Below are positions 61,268 to 64,000 of a DNA stretch of 64,000 nt, one piece after another. Location: the NCBI GenBank assembly GCA_016219875.1, contig JACRJZ010000073.1:30470-94469 (forward strand). The letters are read 5' to 3'. Both the position numbers and the translations under genes were made by a program. How positions within the stretch are numbered: position 1 is the first letter of the stretch; every line of letters begins with the position of its first letter. Under the pieces are notes generated by a model. The model searched no databases. It was not told the DNA's origin and saw nothing but the letters and a program-made list of their open reading frames with translations. The DNA is from Verrucomicrobiota bacterium (GTDB lineage Bacteria > Verrucomicrobiota > Verrucomicrobiia > Limisphaerales > JACRJZ01).

Positions 61268-62756
61268 GACGCAGCCTCCTTTCCAGCCAGTGGGCGAAGA
61301 GCGAAGCCGGATAGCTCAGCGCGAAGTAGATCGCCGCCGTCATCAGACCCAGCCCGATGTAGTCATAGGTGGACATCGCCAGCATCCCATACACTTTGGT
61401 CAACTCGACCATCGTGATCACCGAGACGATGGACGAGTCTTTGAACATGGCGATGAAGTCGTTCGTCACCGGCGGGATCACCAGCCGCAGCGCCTGGGGC
61501 AAGACGACGTGCCGCAGGGCTTGCCAGCGGCTCAGGCCCAGCGCGAGCGAGGCCTCCATCTGGCCGCGGGGAATCGACTCAATGCCGGCCCGGTAGTTCT
61601 CCGCCTCGCTTGCGGCGTAGTTCAGTCCCAGGCCAAGGACCGCGGCGGCAAAGGCGTTCAGCCGGATGCCGACTTCCGGCAGGCCATAGTAGATCAGGAA
61701 GAGTTGGATCAAGAGCGGCGTGCCGCGGATGACCTCCACGTAGCCTCTGGCCAACCACCGCAGCGGCCCGAAGCCCAGCACTCTCATCAACACCAACACC
61801 AATCCCGTCACCACGGCCAGCGCCATGGCCAACACGGACAACTCGACCGTGGTAATCGCGCCACGCAGCAGCAGCGGCAGGTACTTCGGCCATTCGCGCA
61901 ACGTCGAGATACGCTGGCTCGCGGCGACGGCGTCCGGCCGGTATTCGCGGAGCCGATCTTGGGTGGCGTCCCACACGCCATACTTGCGGCAGATGCGCTC
62001 CACGGTGCGGTCTTGCACCAGTTCCTCGATGGCTTTGTCCAGCGCGGCCAGTAGCGCCTTGTCCTCCGGGCGCACGCCGATGCCGTAGAAACCCGGCGCA
62101 AACGGCGGCCCGGAAAGCGTCAGCGTGGGATCGGGCTTCGCGTAATGCAGCGCGATGGGTAGATCGAGGACCACGGCATCGAGGCGCCGCGCTTTGAGAT
62201 CACGCAGGCTCTCCACGTTGCCGGGATAGATCCGCAGGTCGAGGCCGCCTGCTTTCTCAGTGATCCGCTGCGCCACGGACGAGGCCAGCACGCCCACCGG
62301 CTTGCCCTTGAGATCGTCCAGGCGCGCGAAGCTGACGGCCTCCCGGCGCGTGACGATCTGCTGTGCGTACACGAAGTAAGGCCGGGACATGCCGATGCGC
62401 TGGCGGTTCTCCGGCGTCAGTTCGAGGCCGTTGAGGATGAAGTCGAAGTTGCCGCGCTGAAGGGCAGGAACGAGTTGATCCCATTGATTCTGGACCAGGC
62501 GCGCTTTCACGCCGAGCTTCGCCGCCAACGCGTCCGCCAGTTCGCATTCAAAGCCGACCATTCGTTCCGGCTTGTCGGGATCGGGATAAACGTAAGGAGC
62601 GCCGCCTTCCGCATCGGCTCCCCATCGCAACTCGCCGCGCTGCTGGATCGCGTCCAACGTGTCGGCAGCGCGAGTCTGGCCCGCCACTCCCGTCACGCCC
62701 GCGAGCATGGCGAGCAGTACTGAACCTGAGCACGACCAAGGCCGCATGTTCAACAT
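61254..62756 (-). CDS. Fused substrate-binding protein and ABC permease (amino acid type)
   Basis: The ATG at 62756 ([20 protein letters not shown]) gives a signal peptide and 500 aa. Residues 30-275 are a PBP family 3 binding domain ([53 protein letters not shown]). Residues about 290-500 are a HisM/GlnP-like permease with the EAA loop ([20 protein letters not shown]) and [20 protein letters not shown]. Such fusions tether one receptor per permease. With the downstream ATPase it is a complete importer. Confidence 0.93.
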
Positions 62757-62913
62757 GGGCGGGAACGTAGCAAAAACCTCAGCAGGCCGGAATCCTTTTA
62801 CGCCCCACTTTCCACTTGCCAACACGGGGACCGGTGACTAACTTGCGCGGCGCTTGAGAAAATAGTGTTGGTTACGTGCATTCGTTTCTAAATCTGCATG
62901 AATAGCGTTGAAT

Positions 62914-62918
62914 GGAGG
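62914..62918 (+). promoter_or_regulatory. Shine-Dalgarno site deciding the infC start
   Basis: GGAGG (62914-62918) lies five bases before the TTG at 62924 and overlaps the competing ATG at 62912. It favours the TTG as the real infC start. Confidence 0.6.
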
Positions 62919-62923
62919 GTGTC

Positions 62924-63673
62924 TTGAGCCGCCCTTTCCCGCCTCGTAGTCATTCCGGTCCCGTCGTCCGCATCAACGGCAAAATCCGTGCCCGTGAGGT
63001 CCGCGTCATTGGGGACGAGGGGCAGTTGGGCGTCTTTTCCCTCCCCGAGGCCATCAACATGGCCCGGGCGAAAGGGGTGGACCTGGTCGAGGTGGCCCCC
63101 AATGCCACCCCCCCGGTTTGCCGACTGGTGGACTTCGGCAAGTACCGTTACGAGCAGGCCAAGAAGGAGAAAGAGTCCAAGAAGCATCAGCACGCCAACC
63201 GGGTGAAGGAGATCCAACTCAGTCCGTCCATCGACCCGCACGATTTCAAGGTCAAGCTGGGCCATGCCGTCGATTTCTTGTGCGAGGACATGAAGGTCAA
63301 GGTCAACCTGCGTTTCCGCGGACGCGAGATGGCGCATAAGGAATTTGGGTTCCAGCAGGTCGAGAACTTCATCAAGGAACTCGCGCCCTACGCGCACGCC
63401 GATTCGGAGCCAAAGCTCGTGGGCCGCGGCGTCACCGTCATGATCAGCCCGCTGCCACGCAACAAGCGCGCCAAGCACCCCACCCGGCCCGACGGCGAAG
63501 CCGCGTCGGCGCCAATGGACGAGCCGGCCGAGCCGCCGCCGGCCTCCAACCCGCCGCCCAGGCCGGTGCCGGCCCACCGCTCCGTCACCCCACTCCCGTC
63601 GTCCCAAGGCGGCTTCACGAACAATCCCTTTGCGGCGCTGGACCTGAGTCCCGAAACGAGTCCTGCGCGGTAG
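62924..63673 (+). CDS. infC: Translation initiation factor IF-3
   Basis: The TTG at 62924 is preferred because of a GGAGG five bases upstream; the ATG at 62912 is the alternative. IF-3 genes often use rare start codons. Both IF-3 domains are clear: VRINGKIRAREVRVIGDEG and EAINMARAKGVDLVEVAPNA in the N-domain, then KEIQLSPSIDPHDFKVKLGH and VKVNLRFRGREMAHKEFG in the C-domain. The last 70 residues (from about 175) are a Pro/Ala-rich extension not found in the standard 180-aa protein. It prevents premature 30S-50S joining and checks start codons. rpmI and rplT, its usual followers, are not reached within the window. Confidence 0.94.
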   Translation: MSRPFPPRSHSGPVVRINGKIRAREVRVIGDEGQLGVFSLPEAINMARAKGVDLVEVAPNATPPVCRLVDFGKYRYEQAKKEKESKKHQHANRVKEIQLSPSIDPHDFKVKLGHAVDFLCEDMKVKVNLRFRGREMAHKEFGFQQVENFIKELAPYAHADSEPKLVGRGVTVMISPLPRNKRAKHPTRPDGEAASAPMDEPAEPPPASNPPPRPVPAHRSVTPLPSSQGGFTNNPFAALDLSPETSPAR

Positions 63674-63696
63674 CCGCCGGCGTGAGGAGGCTCCAT
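63671..63696. repeat. Single arm of the GTAGCAGCCGACGTGAGGAG family
   Basis: TAGCCGCCGGCGTGAGGAGG followed by CTCCATTC overlaps the infC stop codon region. It resembles the copies at 9100 and 20733. Confidence 0.75.
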
Positions 63697-63718
63697 TCAG
63701 CCCGAACTCCGAAGTGGG

Positions 63719-63845
63719 CACCACGAAACACACGAAACACACGAAAGCAAAACCGGAACCGTCGTGCTGGCCCTGCACAAGAGTCGCGCGATGGAAAATG
63801 ATGAAATAGGGCCACTTTTTCGTGTGTTTCGTGTGTTTCGTGGTG
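63719..63845. repeat. Perfect 28-bp inverted repeat, CACGAAACACACGAAACAC family
   Basis: Arms 63719-63746 and 63818-63845 are exact complements with a 71-base loop. They could form a strong hairpin 3' of infC and may end or stabilise its transcript. No gene is recognised from here to the window end. Confidence 0.88.
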
Positions 63846-64000
63846 ATTCAAAATCGGGGTTCGGGTGTGCGCCGGTGAAGCTGGCCGCCACGCGGGTGCG
63901 AGTCCCGCCGGTCGAATTGGACTGTTCACGACCGAAAGCTGGGTCTGGGAAGAGGCCGCGAGGCCGAACCCGAAAGCACGACCCCGTCTGAACCGTCCGG

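Noticed and set aside
63880..63910. tRNA T-arm-like sequence GCGGGTGCGAGTCCCGC near the window end
   Set aside because: No matching acceptor, D or anticodon arms could be drawn. A cobalamin-riboswitch-like reading was tried as well, but the conserved boxes do not line up.

Overview
The window is GC-rich, gene-dense chromosomal DNA of a free-living, probably verrucomicrobial (Pedosphaera/Limisphaera-like) bacterium. This assignment is an inference. It rests on the gene repertoire: secreted lamin-tail/Ig proteins, Tat-exported Gfo/Idh/MocA oxidoreductases, DUF6807, GH97, GH20 and GH33 enzymes, ECF sigma factors next to Ser/Thr kinases with WD40 tails, and LutABC. It also rests on the many dispersed palindromic repeats seen in such genomes. 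No rRNA, CRISPR array or complete transposon was seen; there is one tRNA (Tyr).

Layout. 1-9.1 kb: the 3' end of a secreted LTD/Ig protein, two tandem paralogous exported oxidoreductases, a Phd antitoxin with a truncated RelE/ParE toxin, a zinc-ribbon putative metallopeptidase and a DUF6807 protein. 9.1-10.4 kb: nested palindromes and a lipoprotein metallophosphoesterase. 10.6-13.8 kb: a two-gene operon of a TIR-domain protein and a STAND/AAA ATPase, with a probable CHAT-domain remnant beside it; this looks like a defence or conflict system. 14.0-19.5 kb: a type VII-like module (WXG100-like protein, coiled-coil protein, second WXG100-like protein, large membrane FtsK/EssC-type ATPase), then two small convergent coiled-coil genes. 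19.6-23.5 kb: gmd, tRNA-Tyr, DUF1015, a family-4 uracil-DNA glycosylase and YhbY. 23.6-28.5 kb: one leftward operon of a single-chain restriction-modification enzyme, a protein sharing its C-terminal tail, a frameshifted DUF4258 gene, two DUF2283 genes and a small hypothetical. 28.7-33.4 kb: lutABC, a rhomboid protease and a dienelactone hydrolase. 33.4-38.7 kb: GH97, a PIN toxin gene with an in-frame amber codon plus its partner, a PHP-type exported protein, a YchF-like protein without a GTPase domain and a VTC-domain protein. 38.9-49.2 kb: a leftward sialoglycan cluster of NanA-like lyase, six-hairpin glycosidase, MFS transporter, NanM-like epimerase and a three-domain GH20-SGNH-GH33 enzyme. 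49.3-60.4 kb: a lipoprotein, then a rearranged region of ECF sigma factors, a kinase-WD40 gene, two broken kinase copies, an anti-sigma gene, and one intact plus one truncated oxidoreductase. 60.5-64 kb: a polar amino-acid ABC transporter and infC.

How the parts work together. The sialoglycan cluster reads as a pathway: release of hexosamine and sialic acid by the multidomain enzyme, possible de-O-acetylation by its SGNH domain, mutarotation by the NanM-like protein, uptake by the MFS carrier and cleavage by the NanA-like lyase. LutABC would oxidise lactate. The TIR/ATPase pair, the restriction enzyme and several toxin-antitoxin remnants make 5-36 kb rich in conflict genes, many of them decaying.

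A thread through the whole window is a set of palindromic repeat families. They lie between genes, but also inside genes in frame: in the linker of the GH20-SGNH-GH33 enzyme, in the restriction-modification enzyme, in its tail-sharing neighbour, and at one particular position of the kinase fold where two kinase copies are disrupted.
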